A stretch of 64,000 bases of DNA from Palaemon carinicauda (taxonomy: Eukaryota > Arthropoda > Malacostraca > Decapoda > Palaemonidae), in the NCBI RefSeq assembly GCF_036898095.1, contig NC_090739.1, positions 69,285,674-69,349,673 of the forward strand. The letters run 5' to 3'. Made by a program: the position numbers and the translations under genes. How positions within the stretch are numbered: position 1 is the stretch's first letter; each line of letters begins with the position of its first letter. A model generated the notes under the pieces. The model was not told the DNA's origin and searched no databases. It saw nothing but the letters and a program-made list of their open reading frames with translations. Of the stretch, positions 20,764 through 32,110 are shown piece after piece.

Positions 20764-21705
20764 CAGTCAAGAAAAGAATTGGTATCTCGAAAGGCAGTAT
20801 AGACTTCCTAGAAGAATACAAATCAAAGTCAACCAGAAGACAATACGAATCGTCTTAGAAAAAGTGGGTTGCTTTTGTTAAAGCAAAAAGGCCGAAAGAA
20901 ATCTCAATAGACTTCTGCCTGTCCTTCTTCATCCACCTTCACGAGCAAGACTTGGCTGCCACCACGATAACTACGTGTAAGTCAGCTTTGACTAGACCTC
21001 TTCTATACGCCTTCCAGGTGGACCTGGCGAACGAAATCTTCAACAAGATTCCGAAGGCATGCCCCTCCGAAGCCCATTTCATGATCTGTGGACAAAGTCT
21101 TACACTATGCTTCAACCTTGAACAATGAAGATTATTCTCTCAAGGATCTAACACAAAGAGTGATACTCCTGTTCGCTATAGCCTCAGGGGCTAGAGTTAG
21201 TGAAATAGTAGCCCTATCAAGAGACGAGGGACATATTCAGTTCACGGAAGTGGGAGAACTGAATCTCTTTCCTGATCCTACTTTTCTCGCCAAAAACGAG
21301 CTACCCACCAAAAGGTGGGGTCCCTGGAGAATCTCCCCTCTGGAGGAAGATGTCTCTCTATGTCCAGTAGAGTGTCTAAAGGTCTATCTTCGAAGAACTT
21401 CAGACTTCAAGGGAGGACAGCTCTTCAAAGGCGAAACCTCAGGATCAAACTTATCCCTAAAACAACTGAGGGTGAAGCTCACCTACTTCATTCGCAGAGC
21501 GGATCTTGATAGTACACCCGCAGGTCATGATCCGAGGAAAATTGCTTCCTCACTGAACTTCTTTCAGTATATGGACTTTGAGCGTCTCCGCTCATACACT
21601 GGTTGGAAATCCTCCAGAGTTTTTTATAAACATTATGCGAAGCAAGTGCACGCGTTGAAGCACTTTGTGGTGGCGGCAGGTAGTGTGGTGAAACCTGTCG
21701 TCTAG
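20697..21705 (+). pseudogene. DIRS element E ORF3, tyrosine recombinase (broken)
   Basis: The N-terminal half reads EIDCLCFITENPKPSSHD and STRRQYESS, followed by a TAG near 20857. A deletion near 21060 removes part of the ARLRP linker, after which the frame changes. From 21088 to 21705 a 205-residue frame covers the catalytic domain with SGARVSEIVALSRDEG, GHDPRKIASSLNF and FYKHYAKQV, so the Arg, His-x-x-Arg and Tyr are all still encoded. The protein as a whole cannot be made. Confidence 0.85.
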
Positions 21706-22421
21706 TGCTGCAATGAACAGTGAATTGATTGGGCCTTTTCACTTCGGGTGAAAAGGTGTTAACACCTTCCAGTGCAATACCCTTTTATTGAGTGTCACCC
21801 TGGTGACACTAGGACTGTTCTTTTTTAGGTGCAGAATTATACCAATGACACTAGTGCCATGTGTACATTTGTACACAGTGTTGATAGTTATCCAACATTT
21901 ACAGTAAAATTATCTTAATAATTTTTCAACTGAGTTTGAGTGGCAACTAAATTTTCTTCCTTTCAGGTAGAAAATATTTTCATTTGTATATATTAAATGT
22001 ATAATTCTATTACAAATTTTAATACACCTTCTGTTCCATTTGATTATCCATTTAATAAAATGGTGAAAGTAAATTTGCGTCTTATTTCGCCCCATATGTA
22101 GCTAAATAAACTTAGCCGGAGTCTTACTTATTTTCCTAAGTCAAGTTCATACTTAAGGTACTTAATCATATGAACAAAAAGATCTGAATGATATTTATAT
22201 TTGTTCCTATATGAATACAAACCTTGTGCTTCTATTGTTGAGTACAACATTTCCCTGCAGGGGGCAGGAAGCCGTAACATTGTTCCATGCTTAGTGGTAA
22301 TGACGTACAACAGTATCGTCATATATTTCAGTGGTCTGGATGACCATATAGAAGCTGACCCAAGGTTGAGGCACTTATACAAACCCACAGATACAGTACT
22401 TTCAAGTAATTCTCTGGTAAA
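21706..22421 (+). other. 3' untranslated region of DIRS element E
   Basis: Non-coding sequence between the recombinase stop and the ICR; element C has a partly similar stretch (30511-31402; shared CTGCAGGGGGCAGGAAGC-like phrase). Confidence 0.6.
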
Positions 22422-22517
22422 CTTCCATCAGGACGACATGGCTTGAGCCCAAAAAACGGATTTTGAAGCAAAGCGAAAAATCTATTATTGGGTGAGATGG
22501 CCATGTCGTCCTGATGG
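22422..22517 (+). repeat. ICR of DIRS element E
   Basis: Reads as the inverse of the left end (CTTCCATCAGGACGACATGG, then CTTGAGCCC) fused through AAAAAA to the inverse of the right end (CGGATTTTGAAGCAAAGCG). It preserves the order right end-left end of a circular junction. Confidence 0.9.
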
Positions 22518-22605
22518 ACCCACCCTCCTTTTCTAAGAAAATTATTATGTAATAATCCCCTCCCGAAACTACTCTATCTGTAGCACCATGCTCAATGCGA
22601 CAAGG

Positions 22606-22955
22606 AATGAGCGGCCATTTTGGGCCCTGTAATAGTAGGGGAAAAAGGGTAACCTTGATAACGGCTCCCCTTCAATTTTGCCACTCTTCCCCCTAAGAGC
22701 GAAAACTCTATTCGGGGTGAAGATTGCCATGTGTCGTATCAAGATATACGTCCCCTGATATTATGGGATATCCTTAAGAAAAATTTTAAGGATACTCGCG
22801 GCAGGAGTTAGAATTCTAGAGACCTATGGTCAACTCTATGGGAGTATCACTGTAGCCAAATATCCCTCAGAAAGCTGCCAATAGGAAGCTTCCATCAGGA
22901 CGACATGGCCATCTCACCCAAAAATAGATTTTTCGCTTTGCTTCAAAATCCGTTT
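22606..22955 (-). repeat. Right ITR of DIRS element E
   Basis: Inverse of 17211-17540 with scattered differences, followed by the right-specific outer end (CATCTCACCCAAAAATAGAT to CCGTTT). Confidence 0.88.
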
Positions 22956-23250
22956 AACGATCTAACATTATATAATAAAATTATCCATAACAAGTGACCA
23001 ACGTTGTCTCATACATACACATGCTTACAAAGTGAAATATAAGATTTAATACCAAGTAGCAACTTAAGAACAACGCTTGTCCGAAGCAAAATTTTAAAAG
23101 TATTATCAGTTTTGCTCCATACTGTACCACATTTGCATTTCACTTGAATAAGAAAGTTATCAATGGTTTTATACATAATTCTAATTCCATAGTCCTACTG
23201 TATTAAAAAATCAAGCATTCCATAACACTCCTGCGCATGTATATATATTA
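22956..23250. other. Intronic spacer between DIRS elements E and C
   Basis: AT-rich, no recognised feature. Confidence 0.5.
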
Positions 23251-23620
23251 TTTTGGGCTCAAGCCCTGTCGTCCTGATGGAAGTTCCTATAGGGTAGCTT
23301 CCTAGGGTATATTACATAGGGTAGCTTCCTAGGGTATATTACAACTACGGCGATATTCCCAGAGAATTTACCTTAAGGTACCCAGAATTCTAACTCCTGG
23401 AGCGAATATCCCTAATGAAAGTACCAGGGATATCGCGAAATATCAGAGGACGTATTCTTGACACGCCACATGGCAATCTGCACCCCGAACAGAGATAACA
23501 CTTCGAAGGGGTCAATTGGCAAGAAAACGAAAACGAGAAAGAAAAAGGAGAGCCGTTCGCAAGGCTCTCTCTTCTCCCGTTTCGTAAGCGTGCACTGCGC
23601 CGATTCTGGCGCCATCTGTA
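23251..23620 (+). repeat. Left ITR of DIRS element C
   Basis: Inverse of 31575-32013. The inner 80 bases differ from the partner at about one position. Near the outer end (23289-23343) it carries two copies of a 27-base sub-repeat built on AGCTTCCTAGGGTATATTAC; the right ITR has three. Confidence 0.92.
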
Positions 23621-24833
23621 TTCCTTTTTGCGTAGCTTAACAACTCTGTGTTTTTTCCTGTTTCTCGCAAAATCTTGGATTTAATCGATTTATTATGCTT
23701 TCTCCAACTTCGTCTGCCTCTGATAAGTTGAGTATTATTTCTTTTATGTATAAATGTAGGCTCTTGGTAATTTTTAAAGTGATTAATAGTAATAATCTTT
23801 GTTACAAGAGCCGTTGCCTACCGGAGGCGTCCTGGACGCTGTCGCTCGCTAGGTATGAGTTTTAGTTAGCCAGAGCGACGTTCCTGGCTGTTTTGCTTTA
23901 ATAATTTTAGCTGTTTAGCGTTACATAGGATTTCCTTTTTCGTGCTTTTAGTATTATTGTTTTGACGAAGTATTCGCCAATTCTGGCCTACGCTAGACCA
24001 TGTAGCCTAGTCGTTAGGCCCTAGTACTTTCCTGCATGATTTTTGGATTTCCGAGTGTTTTTAAAATTTTATTGAAGCTTTAGGCAGTTTTATACATTTA
24101 AGATTATATTGATTATTTCCAAGATAGTATACGAGTGAGTTTCGGTGATTTAGGTAATCGATTCTCTTGGTGCCTAGGCTAAGTTGCCTATGGAGCCTTA
24201 GTATACTTTCTCATACTCCCCGGTTGCTTTCTTTAATTCGGAGAAGGTATGCAATCCCTTTCCCTCTGTTTAAGCCTTGGGCTTAACCCTAGTGGTTTAT
24301 CTGAATTAACTTTCGATACAACTATATTGGGGTGTTACTGTACCTTCCTGTTCCAGTAAGTCTGGCTTCAGAGAGGGGCAGAATATCAGAGTTTTTAGTT
24401 TGAGTCTGTGTCTGTCTGGCTTGGGGTAGAGTCTCCCTCGCTAGTCTGACGCAGACATAGGAGGCTTAGCCTCCTTAGGTCACTGCCGAAGGTTTCTGTA
24501 CGAGATGATTCCTTCTTTTGTGATCTAGCAGACTAGTCCTTGTTGCTGTTCTCGGTGGGAGGATAAGATCCTTTCCCTGGGAGTAGCAACACCTTCCTTG
24601 CTTTGGTTCAGTGGGGGTTGGCAAGTATTGCTGGCCTCCCTCCTTGGATCTCCCTTAGGCTAAGATGAGTTTTCTTGGCTGCGGGTGATTCTTTACTAAA
24701 GCAAGGTTGGTAGGACCCTCTTTGTCCCTTCCCCCTCTATCTCCATAATGGCCTAGCCGTTACAGTATTGTACGTCATTCTACATCTGGACCTAGTATAG
24801 GTTAGGATGTGGAATTGACTCAGTCCCTTGCCG

Positions 24834-25325
24834 GCCGGCAAAGGTCTTCTGCTTTGAGTGCTGCCCGGACCTCCCTTGGTCCCTCATCCATGTCTATCTG
24901 TAGAGCCAGACGGCATTGGTCAGGAAGCCTGAATTAGATTCTCCCCTTCCTTATATGCACTCTTTCGGATTGCCGGGCTTGGAGGTAGTATACTCTCTTA
25001 TCCTGGCATCCATTCTGTTTTCTTCTAGTGCTGTACCCGACCCAGCTGCCGGCCTATGAGGCCGGCAGCCGGGCAGTCGAAGTTCTTTGGTTCTTGTGCT
25101 GCTGGCCGGCATCGGTTGTTTACCTTTGCCGGCCGGCTATTGTCAAGCCCTTGTCTGCCGGTCGCTATGAGCGGTGGCCGGCAGCCGGGTGCTACCTTGT
25201 GTAGTTGCCGCCGACATTGGCTGTTGCTGCCGGCCGGCACATGCATTTGAACCAGCGTTCTGCCGCCTTATAGCTGTTAAGTAGTATACTTTAAAGCTAG
25301 TTATGGTGTGTGCCGGCCGGCGCAT
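24834..25325 (+). repeat. GC-rich leader of DIRS element C with CCGGCCGG palindromes
   Basis: Within an otherwise AT-rich window this stretch is strongly GC-rich and repeats GCCGGCCGGC-type palindromes at about 24834, 25127, 25230 and 25313, with further GCCGGC half-sites. The matching leader of element D (35770-36340) is also GC-rich with GCCGGC units. I find no conserved protein in either. It could be untranslated leader or an intron. Confidence 0.7.
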
Positions 25326-25657
25326 TACCTTCTATACTGTACCAGTATTCCTCACTATAGCATATACTGTAGGAAGAAAACTATAGTATAGTATTGGTAC
25401 AACACTGTTTTCTAACACTTTTGTGTTGTCTTGCACAGCCCTTTGGTGTTGCCTTACAGATAAGAAAGTGAGTTCTTTCTTGTCTATTATCCGGTATTTT
25501 AAAAATCATATCTTAGGTGTGAGCTCCACCTGTTTCCTCTGGAAATTTTTCATTGGTTACTCTCGGACAGATTAACCATACGATTTTATTATCTGGAAGG
25601 CTGCAACAATTGGTTGTGCGGGAAACACAAGTGTGTGTCTTTCCTTTCTGATTTGTT

Positions 25658-27713
25658 ATGCTAAACTGTGCATATCCAGTGATACGTAGTTCACTTGATA
25701 CTCATGGAAATTTCTTCTCTTTACAGGAGGACCATCCGAAGTGCGGAAGTGTTTTCTGCAACGTCCGCAGTAAGAACTTCTGCGGACATGAGTTATGTAG
25801 GAGGCACGCAGCATGCGCTGTCTCCAAGGGTGATCTCCGGTATTGGGACCCTCAGGTATGTACCGTGTGCTCTAACCTGATTACTGAGGCTTTTGATTTC
25901 CCTAGGATGGCGGAATCAAGGGATATAGCAAGGGAGAAGCTTCGTACCTGGGTAAAGGGCTTCCAGAAGAACACCTCTGGACCTTATCTTCCAAGTGAGA
26001 AGATGAGGGCTTACCTTTTCCCTAGGGCATCAGCTGATGCAGTGATTCCCCAGCCTCAAGAGGAGATCCCCTAGTTCAGATCCAGGTGGATGCTGAAGTC
26101 GCGGTCGCCTTGCAAGACATCCAGTTGGACGACAGGATGTCAGACGTGTCTGAGCGTCTGGAGGAAGACCTCCTGGCAGAAGGCCAGGATGAAGATCAAG
26201 CCCCAGACATTGTAGAGGAAGAGGCCGGTGAGGTGTTGGCTGCTCCGGTTCAGATCCCTGAACCTATTCCCTCAACATCATCCGCTCTCCCAGTAGAGCT
26301 GGGACAGGCCCTCTCCTCAATTGTTGGAATGATCCAACAAAGGCAGTTGTCTCCTCCATTGTTGGAATGATCCAACAAATGCAGAAGGAGAATAATGAGA
26401 AGGCGGCTGCAATGGAACTGCAAATGCAGAAGCTTGCAGCATCACGTGGGCCCCAGAAAAGGCTCAATGTGAAAGACCTTCCCTTGTACTCAGATGCTAA
26501 CCCGTGGAGATATGCTGAGCACATGCCGATGACGATTGGAAAGATCGTCATGTCGGATAAGTTGGGTTCAGTTCCCCTAGAGGAGGTGGAATTCTGGCCC
26601 AGCAAAGGGTCATATCCGGACTATTATGTCCGGTTGAGGAAGGAACCAGCTTCAAAGGAGGAGACAGAGCCGAAGGAGGTCATAGTGATGGACCATGCTA
26701 AGGCTCAAAATTTGCTTTCATCTTCGATGAAAGAGAGGGGCCTCACGAACTCAAAGGTAGCTGCATTGAGTAAGAAGCTCCCTTCCTTTGTGTCTTCTCC
26801 TGCTAGAGCCTTCCCCTTTTTGCAGAAAGGGTTTGCGGCTGTATTAAAAGCAGTCGAGGCTGGCAAGCCTTGCCCCTCCTTGGAGGAGTGTAAACCCTTG
26901 TCGCTGGCCCTACCTATGGACCACAAGGACTGGAAGGACGTCCATCTTACCTTCTCAGTCGGGAAGTTGGAGGCTGATATTGCCGGACGTCAGTTCGGTG
27001 AGAACCTCCCTAAACTGTCTGACTTTCTTTTGCGGAGAGAGCTCGAGACAAAAGAAAGACTGGCTGCCTCAATGTCTCTTCAGACCACTCTTGAGACGAT
27101 GGCAAGTGACCCCAAAGTCCATGAAATGTTCATGGTAGTGGCCAAGACTCATCTGGCCACAGTGACGAAGGATCTTTACAGCTTCGTCAGGGCGAGGAGA
27201 GCTTGTAGGGAGTTCGTGTTCACCTCGGCTACGGTGAGGCACGAGCCAAGGAAACTAATCTCCTCCAACATTTGGGGCAAAGACCTTTTCCCTAGCGAAT
27301 CTGTCAAAGAAGTTGTTGATAAGGCCGCCACGGAGAATAGAAACCTTCTCCAGAAGTGGGGCCTGTCTATCAAGAGAAAGTTTTCCCCGGATGAGGGTCC
27401 CCAACCAAAGAGGAAGACTAAGAGGACTAAGCTACCGTCTCGGCCAGCCAAGCCATTTAGACAGCAACAGCAATTGCCGATGCCTTCAGTGCCCCAGATG
27501 GTGGCGCAAACCCCGACCACATTCCAGTGGGTACCCCAGGCCGTGTCGACACAGTCCCCGGCATTCAACCCAACATTCGAAGGGCAGTCAACTTCCTTTC
27601 GAGCAAAGCCTAGAGGAGCAGCCAGAGGCTCGTCTAGGCTCCCCTCAAGGGGAAGGGGATTCAGGGGTGGTCGCGGTCAGGGAGGCAAGACCTCAGGACA
27701 GCAGTCCAAGTGA
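25658..27713 (+). pseudogene. DIRS element C ORF1, gag-like protein (two frameshifts)
   Basis: The N-terminal frame (25658-26074) has the Cys/His-rich module seen in element D: KCGSVFCNV, CGHELCRRHAAC, VCTVCSN. It ends at a TAG caused by a one-base loss near 26070 relative to D. The frame continues at about 26080-26370, then a 38-base tandem duplication (units at 26320 and 26358) shifts it again, and 26367-27713 encodes the rest: RLNVKDLPLYSDANPWRYAE, a core similar to D, and the basic tail RLPSRGRGFRGGRGQGG. With these breaks no full protein can be made. Confidence 0.88.
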
Positions 27714-27714
27714 G

Positions 27715-29550
27715 ATGATACCGGTAGGAGGGAGACTTCAAAGTTTTCGGGATCGGTGGACCTTCGATCCCTGGGCCCACAGCCTACTCAAGAATGGACT
27801 GGGCTGGAGCTGGTACAGCACTCCACCCCCGTGGCCTCGGTTTTTCCAACACTCCACCCCCGTTCTGGAGGAGTACATCCAAGAACTGTTGGAGAAAAAA
27901 GTGATCCGAAGGGTGAAGTCCATCAAATTCCAAGGGAGGCTGTTTTGTGTTCCCAAGAAAAACTCTGTAAAACTCAGAGTCATTCTGGACTTGTCGCCAC
28001 TCAACAAGTTCATAGTGAACTGCAAGTTCAAGATGCTAACACTGCAACACATAAGGACCTTACTGCCCAAGAGGGCATATACCGTCTCCATAGACTTGTC
28101 AGACGCCTATTGGCACGTTCCAATCAACCGTCGACTCTCCCCCTACCTAGGGTTCAAGCTACAATGAAGACTATATGCCTTCAGAGCCATGCCATTCGGG
28201 CTAAATATAGCTCCAAGGATCTTCACGAAGCTTGCGAGCGTAGCTCTCAAACAATTACGCCTAAAGGGAATTCAGGTGGTAGCCTACCTGGACGACTGGC
28301 TGGTGTGGGCAGCATCCAAGACAGAATGCTTGCAAGCTTCCCTGCAGGTGATCCAGTTCCTAGAGTATCTAGGCTTCAAGATCAACAGAAAAAAGTCTCG
28401 ACTTTCTCCATCTCAAAAGTTCCAGTGGTTGGGAATCCACTGGGACCTAATGTCACACCCATTCTCCATCCCGGCGAAGAAAAGGAAGGAGATAGCTGGT
28501 TCTGTCAAGAGACTTCTAGATTCCGAAAGGATATCAAGACGCGAACAGGAGAGAGTACTGGGTTCTCTCCAGTTTGCTTCGGTAACAGACCCGGTGCTAA
28601 GAGCACAGCTAAAGGATGCAACCGGAGTTTGGAGAAGTTATGCATCAAACGCGCGAAGAGATCTGAGAAGACAAGTTCCGCTTCGTCTACGTACTCTTCT
28701 CAGGCCTTGGTCCCAAGCCAGACATCTAAAGAAGTCGGTACTTCTTCAGCCACCTCCCCCGTCGGTGACGATTCACACAGACGCCTCGAAGGAGGGGTGG
28801 GGAGGTCACTCTCATCGGAAAAAGGCCTAAGGGACTTGGTCCAATCTATTCAAGACCTTTCACATAAACTTTCTAGAAGCTATGGCAGTGCTCCTTACCT
28901 TAAAGAAAGTCTCCCCGCGTCACTCGATCCACATAAGGTTGGTGCTGGACAGCGAGGTAGTTGTGAGATACTTGAATCGACAAGGATCAAGGTCGCCACC
29001 TCTCAACCAGGTGATGTTGGCCATCTTCCGATTGGCGGAAAAGAAGTGGTACCTGTCGGCAGTTCACCTTCAAGGAGTCCGCAATGTGACAGCGGACGCT
29101 CTATCCAGGTTCACACCGATAGAGTCGGAATGGTCCCTAGACGCAGGATCGTTCTCCTTCATCTTGAGTCAAGTCCCAGAACTGCAGATAGACCTCTTTG
29201 CGACGAAAGACAACAAGAAGTTGCCCCTGTACGTGTCCCCGTACGAGGATTCCTTAGCGGAAGCAGTGGACGCGATGTCCCTCGACTGGAACAGATGGTC
29301 CAGGATTTATATGTTCCCTCCTCACAACCTTCTGTTGAGGGTCCTCAACAAACTGAGATCCTTCAAGGGGGTAGCGGCAATAGTGGCCCACAAGTGGCCG
29401 AACAGCGTGTGGTTCCCCCTGGCATTGGAACTACGGTTGAAGTTTCTACCGCTACCAGATCCAGTTCTGACCCAGCGAGTCCAGAAGTCGACTGTCTGCG
29501 CTTCATTACAGAAAACCCGGACCCTGCAGCTCATGATTTTCTCTCCCTAG
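27715..29550 (+). pseudogene. DIRS element C ORF2, RT-RNase H (two nonsense codons)
   Basis: Starts near MIPVGGRLQSFRDRW just after the ORF1 stop; the frame is open upstream to 27313. RT motifs are VSIDLSDAYWHVPI, MPFGLNIAPRIFTKL and VAYLDDWLVWA with the YLDD box. RNase H has IHTDASKEGWGGHSH and LDSEVVVRYLNRQGS, and the C-terminal region PELQIDLFATKDNKKLP. A TGA at 28165-28167 stops it before motif B, and a TAA at 28828-28830 replaces a Gln codon within RNase H. The frame itself is otherwise preserved, so decay is by point mutation. Confidence 0.9.
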
Positions 29551-30510
29551 CGGCGAGAAAGCGTTTCGGGATTTCGAAAGCCAGCATAGACTTCCTAGAG
29601 GAATATAAGTGCAAATCTACTAGAAGGCAATATGAGTCATCTTGGAGAAAATGGGTGGCCTTTGTCAAGGCAAAGAATCCGCAGGAGATCTCGACGGACT
29701 TCTGCTTATCTTTCTTCATCCACCTCCATGGTCAAGGGTTGGCAGCTAACACGATTTCAACGTGTAAGTCTGCTTTGACAAGACCCATTCTATATGCCTT
29801 CCAGGTCGACCTCGCTAACGAGATCTTTAATAAAGTTCCGAGAGCCTGCGCTAGGCTCAGACCTTCAGCACCTCCAAAGCCCATTTCATGGTCTTTAGAT
29901 AAAGTTCTTCATTTCGCTTCTCTGTTGAACAATGAGTAGTGTGCGTTGAAGGATTTGACCCAAAAAGTTATTTTCCTATTTGCACTCGCGTCCGGGGCCA
30001 GGGTTAGTGAGATTGTAGCCCTCTCGAGAGGGGAAGGTCGTGTTCAGTTCCTGGATGGGGGAGAACTGAACCTGTTTCCGGATCCTACGTTACTCGCCAA
30101 AAATGAGTTACCCACCAACAGGTGGGGTCCCTGGAGAATCTGCCCTCTGAAAGAAGATGCATCTCTATGTCCAGTAGAATGCCTGAAGGTCTATCTTCGT
30201 AGAACTTCAGACTTCAAGGGTGGTCAACTATTCAGGGAGAAACATCAGGCTCAAATTTATCACTGAAATAACTCAGGGCAAAAATCACATGTTTTATTCG
30301 CAGAGCGGATCCTGACAGTACACCCGCAGGTCACGATCCGAGGAAAGTTGCCTCATCCTAAATTTCTTTAATTGTATGGATTTTGAACATCTTCGTTCAT
30401 ACACTGGCTGGAAGTCTTCCAGAGTGTTCTTTCGCCACTATGCGAAGCAAGTGGAGCAACTAAAGAGATCTGTGGTAGCAGTGGGTTGCGTCGTTAACCC
30501 TGCTGTTTAA
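29487..30510 (+). pseudogene. DIRS element C ORF3, tyrosine recombinase (broken)
   Basis: Overlaps the end of ORF2 and lies in the frame of ORF1's last segment. It reads VDCLRFITENPDPAAHDF, STRRQYESSWRKWVAF, then an in-frame TAG at 29937-29939 replacing a residue of the linker. 29946-30266 continues the catalytic domain with ASGARVSEIVALSRGEG, then a one-base loss near 30235 shifts the frame and further stops follow. The region of His-x-x-Arg and the tyrosine (FFRHYAKQV, about 30430) is still recognisable in the other frame. Confidence 0.88.
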
Positions 30511-31402
30511 CTCTGCGAGGAACAGTGGTTTTAATTGGGACGATTAATTCCAGGGTGAGTGTATAGTTACATACCGTGCTACAAACTAAGTGAGGGCACC
30601 GAGTTGCCCACGTTGACTGTTCCACTTCCAAAGGTGAACCTGGCATAAGTGCAGACATGTGTGCCGAGCGTTTCTAACGCTAATGTGACTGATTAGTAAT
30701 ACAGACTCTTATGACTTTGATACCTCGGTATGTTAAAAGTGGCACTAATGTTTTTCTTTCAGATAAACAAGTTTCTGTTTACTATCATACTTATGCTTAA
30801 AGTTTTGGCTATCCTCCTCTATATATATATATATATAATTGTTGTTAACCTGTCTATTTATTGTCTGTCAATAAACTTGTTCTTGAGAACCTTGCGTCTC
30901 CTTCACCTGTGTCAATTTATTGGTATAATTGAGCATTCATTCTATGTATATTTATCTGGGATAATTCTAATAGATTGTTCCTTTATGCAAGCTAATGTTG
31001 CATTGGTTTATGCTTTCCCTTACCGGGACGGTGGCGGATTTACAAGTTTCCTCCTATGCGGATATAAACCTTTGTCCAATACAAGTATTGAGTGGAGAAC
31101 TGTTGGATATTTCATATTGACGCAGTGGTTCTTTACAAACTATGCTTTACTTAATATAGGGTGAGACCACTATACTGGCTTGCCTGGTATTCATACATAA
31201 GTATATGTACTCTTCGAGACTTTTCCAGAGTCTAGTAGGACTCTTCCCTGTAGGGGGCAGGAAGCTCTAACATGGTTTATGGTTAGTTGGAAAGATGTTT
31301 AACGGTAACATCTTAGGTCTCTAGGTCTAGTCGACCGGGGAAATACCTCTGGGGAGTACGGCACGTTCTGAGAATCCACAGATACAGTAATGCTCTGGTA
31401 TA
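30511..31402 (+). other. 3' untranslated region of DIRS element C
   Basis: AT-rich, with a short TA run near 30822-30836. A 144-residue open frame here is not conserved in D or E, so I do not call it a gene. Confidence 0.6.
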
Positions 31403-31498
31403 CTTCCATCAGGACGAAATGGCTTGAGCCCAAAAAACGGATTTTGAGCGAAGCGAAAAATCTATTTTTGGGTGAGATGGCCATGTCGTCCTGATGGA
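31403..31498 (+). repeat. ICR of DIRS element C
   Basis: Inverse of the left end (CTTCCATCAGGACGAAATGG) joined through CCCAAAAAACGG to the inverse of the right end (GATTTTGAGCGAAGCG). Full length, as in E. Confidence 0.92.
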
Positions 31499-31574
31499 CC
31501 CGCCCTTCCCTTACTATGAAAGGGCTGTAGGACCCCTCCCTACATACAGTATCTGTAGCACCTCGTGTATCGCT

Positions 31575-32013
31575 ACAAGGAATACAGATGGCGCCAGAAT
31601 CGGCGCAATGCACGCTTACGAAACGGGAGAAGAGAGAGCCTTGCGAACGGCTCTCCTTTTTCTTTCTCGTTTTCGTTTTCTTGCCAATTGACCCTTTTGA
31701 AGTGTTATCTCTGTTCGGGGTGCAGATTGCCATGTGGCGTGTCAAGAATACGTCCTCTGATATTTCGCGATATCCCTGGTACTTTCATTAGGGATATTCG
31801 CTCCAGGAGTTAGAATTCTGGGTACCTTAAGGTAAATTCTCTGGGAATATCGCCGTAGTTGTAATATACCCTAGGAAGCTACCCTATGTAATATACCCTA
31901 GGAAGCTACCCTATGTAATATACCCTAGGAAGCTACCCTATAGGAACTTCCATCAGGACGACATGGCCATCTCACCCAAAATTAGATTTTTCGCTTCGCT
32001 CAAAATCCGTTTT
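31575..32013 (-). repeat. Right ITR of DIRS element C
   Basis: Inverse of 23251-23620 and longer by one extra 27-base sub-repeat (three copies at 31859-31939). It ends with the right-specific CCCAAAATTAGATTTTTCGC to CCGTTTTT. Confidence 0.92.
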
Positions 32014-32110
32014 TAGTTTTCTTGTAAATGGATGATTCGAAAGAATCAATACAAATTTACAGCTTACCATACATAAGCCCCTATAAAGAAAACTTCTGAA
32101 GTAAATATTA

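Larger units (their letters stand above)
17205..22955 (+). mobile_element. DIRS-type element E (family 2), gutted and nested with a DNA transposon
   Basis: The left end has GGCTCAAGCCATGCCGTCC after a T run, and the right end runs ...GCTTCAAAATCCGTTT. ITRs and an ICR of the family 2 type are present. Between the left leader and the last part of RNase H, the element has lost its ORF1 and most of ORF2; a Tigger-like transposon occupies that place. What remains on the right is the end of ORF2, a broken ORF3 and the 3' structures. Comparison with element D (34128-43015) puts the missing part at about 5 kb. Confidence 0.88.
23251..32013 (+). mobile_element. DIRS-type element C (family 2), complete ends, degraded genes
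   Basis: An 8.76-kb element with long ITRs, a 2-kb GC-rich leader, ORF1, ORF2 and ORF3 in family order, a 3' region, an ICR and a right ITR. Every gene is broken, by at least two frameshifts in ORF1, two stops in ORF2, and a stop plus a frameshift in ORF3. The ITRs are still almost identical. It is antisense to the SID-1-like gene. Confidence 0.92.

Noticed and set aside
23412..23640. Open frames within the ITRs of element C (also 31299-31813)
   Set aside because: The same peptide appears at both ends on opposite strands only because the ITRs are inverted copies; no counterpart in D or E.
23695..25727. A spliced leader exon joined to ORF1 in family 2 elements
   Set aside because: Donor-like GTTGAGT and acceptor-like CAG are present, but a GT-AG join gives the wrong frame with early stops. 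Kept only as a finding about the conserved block.
27756..29480. Long open frames overlapping RT of C and D in another frame (also 38893-40689)
   Set aside because: The RT motifs lie in the alternative frame. These frames are open because of high GC and low stop density, and only their ends contribute to ORF3.
30730..31164. A 144-residue hydrophobic open frame in the 3' region of element C
   Set aside because: Not conserved in D or E; it is AT-rich sequence giving Phe/Leu/Ile codons.
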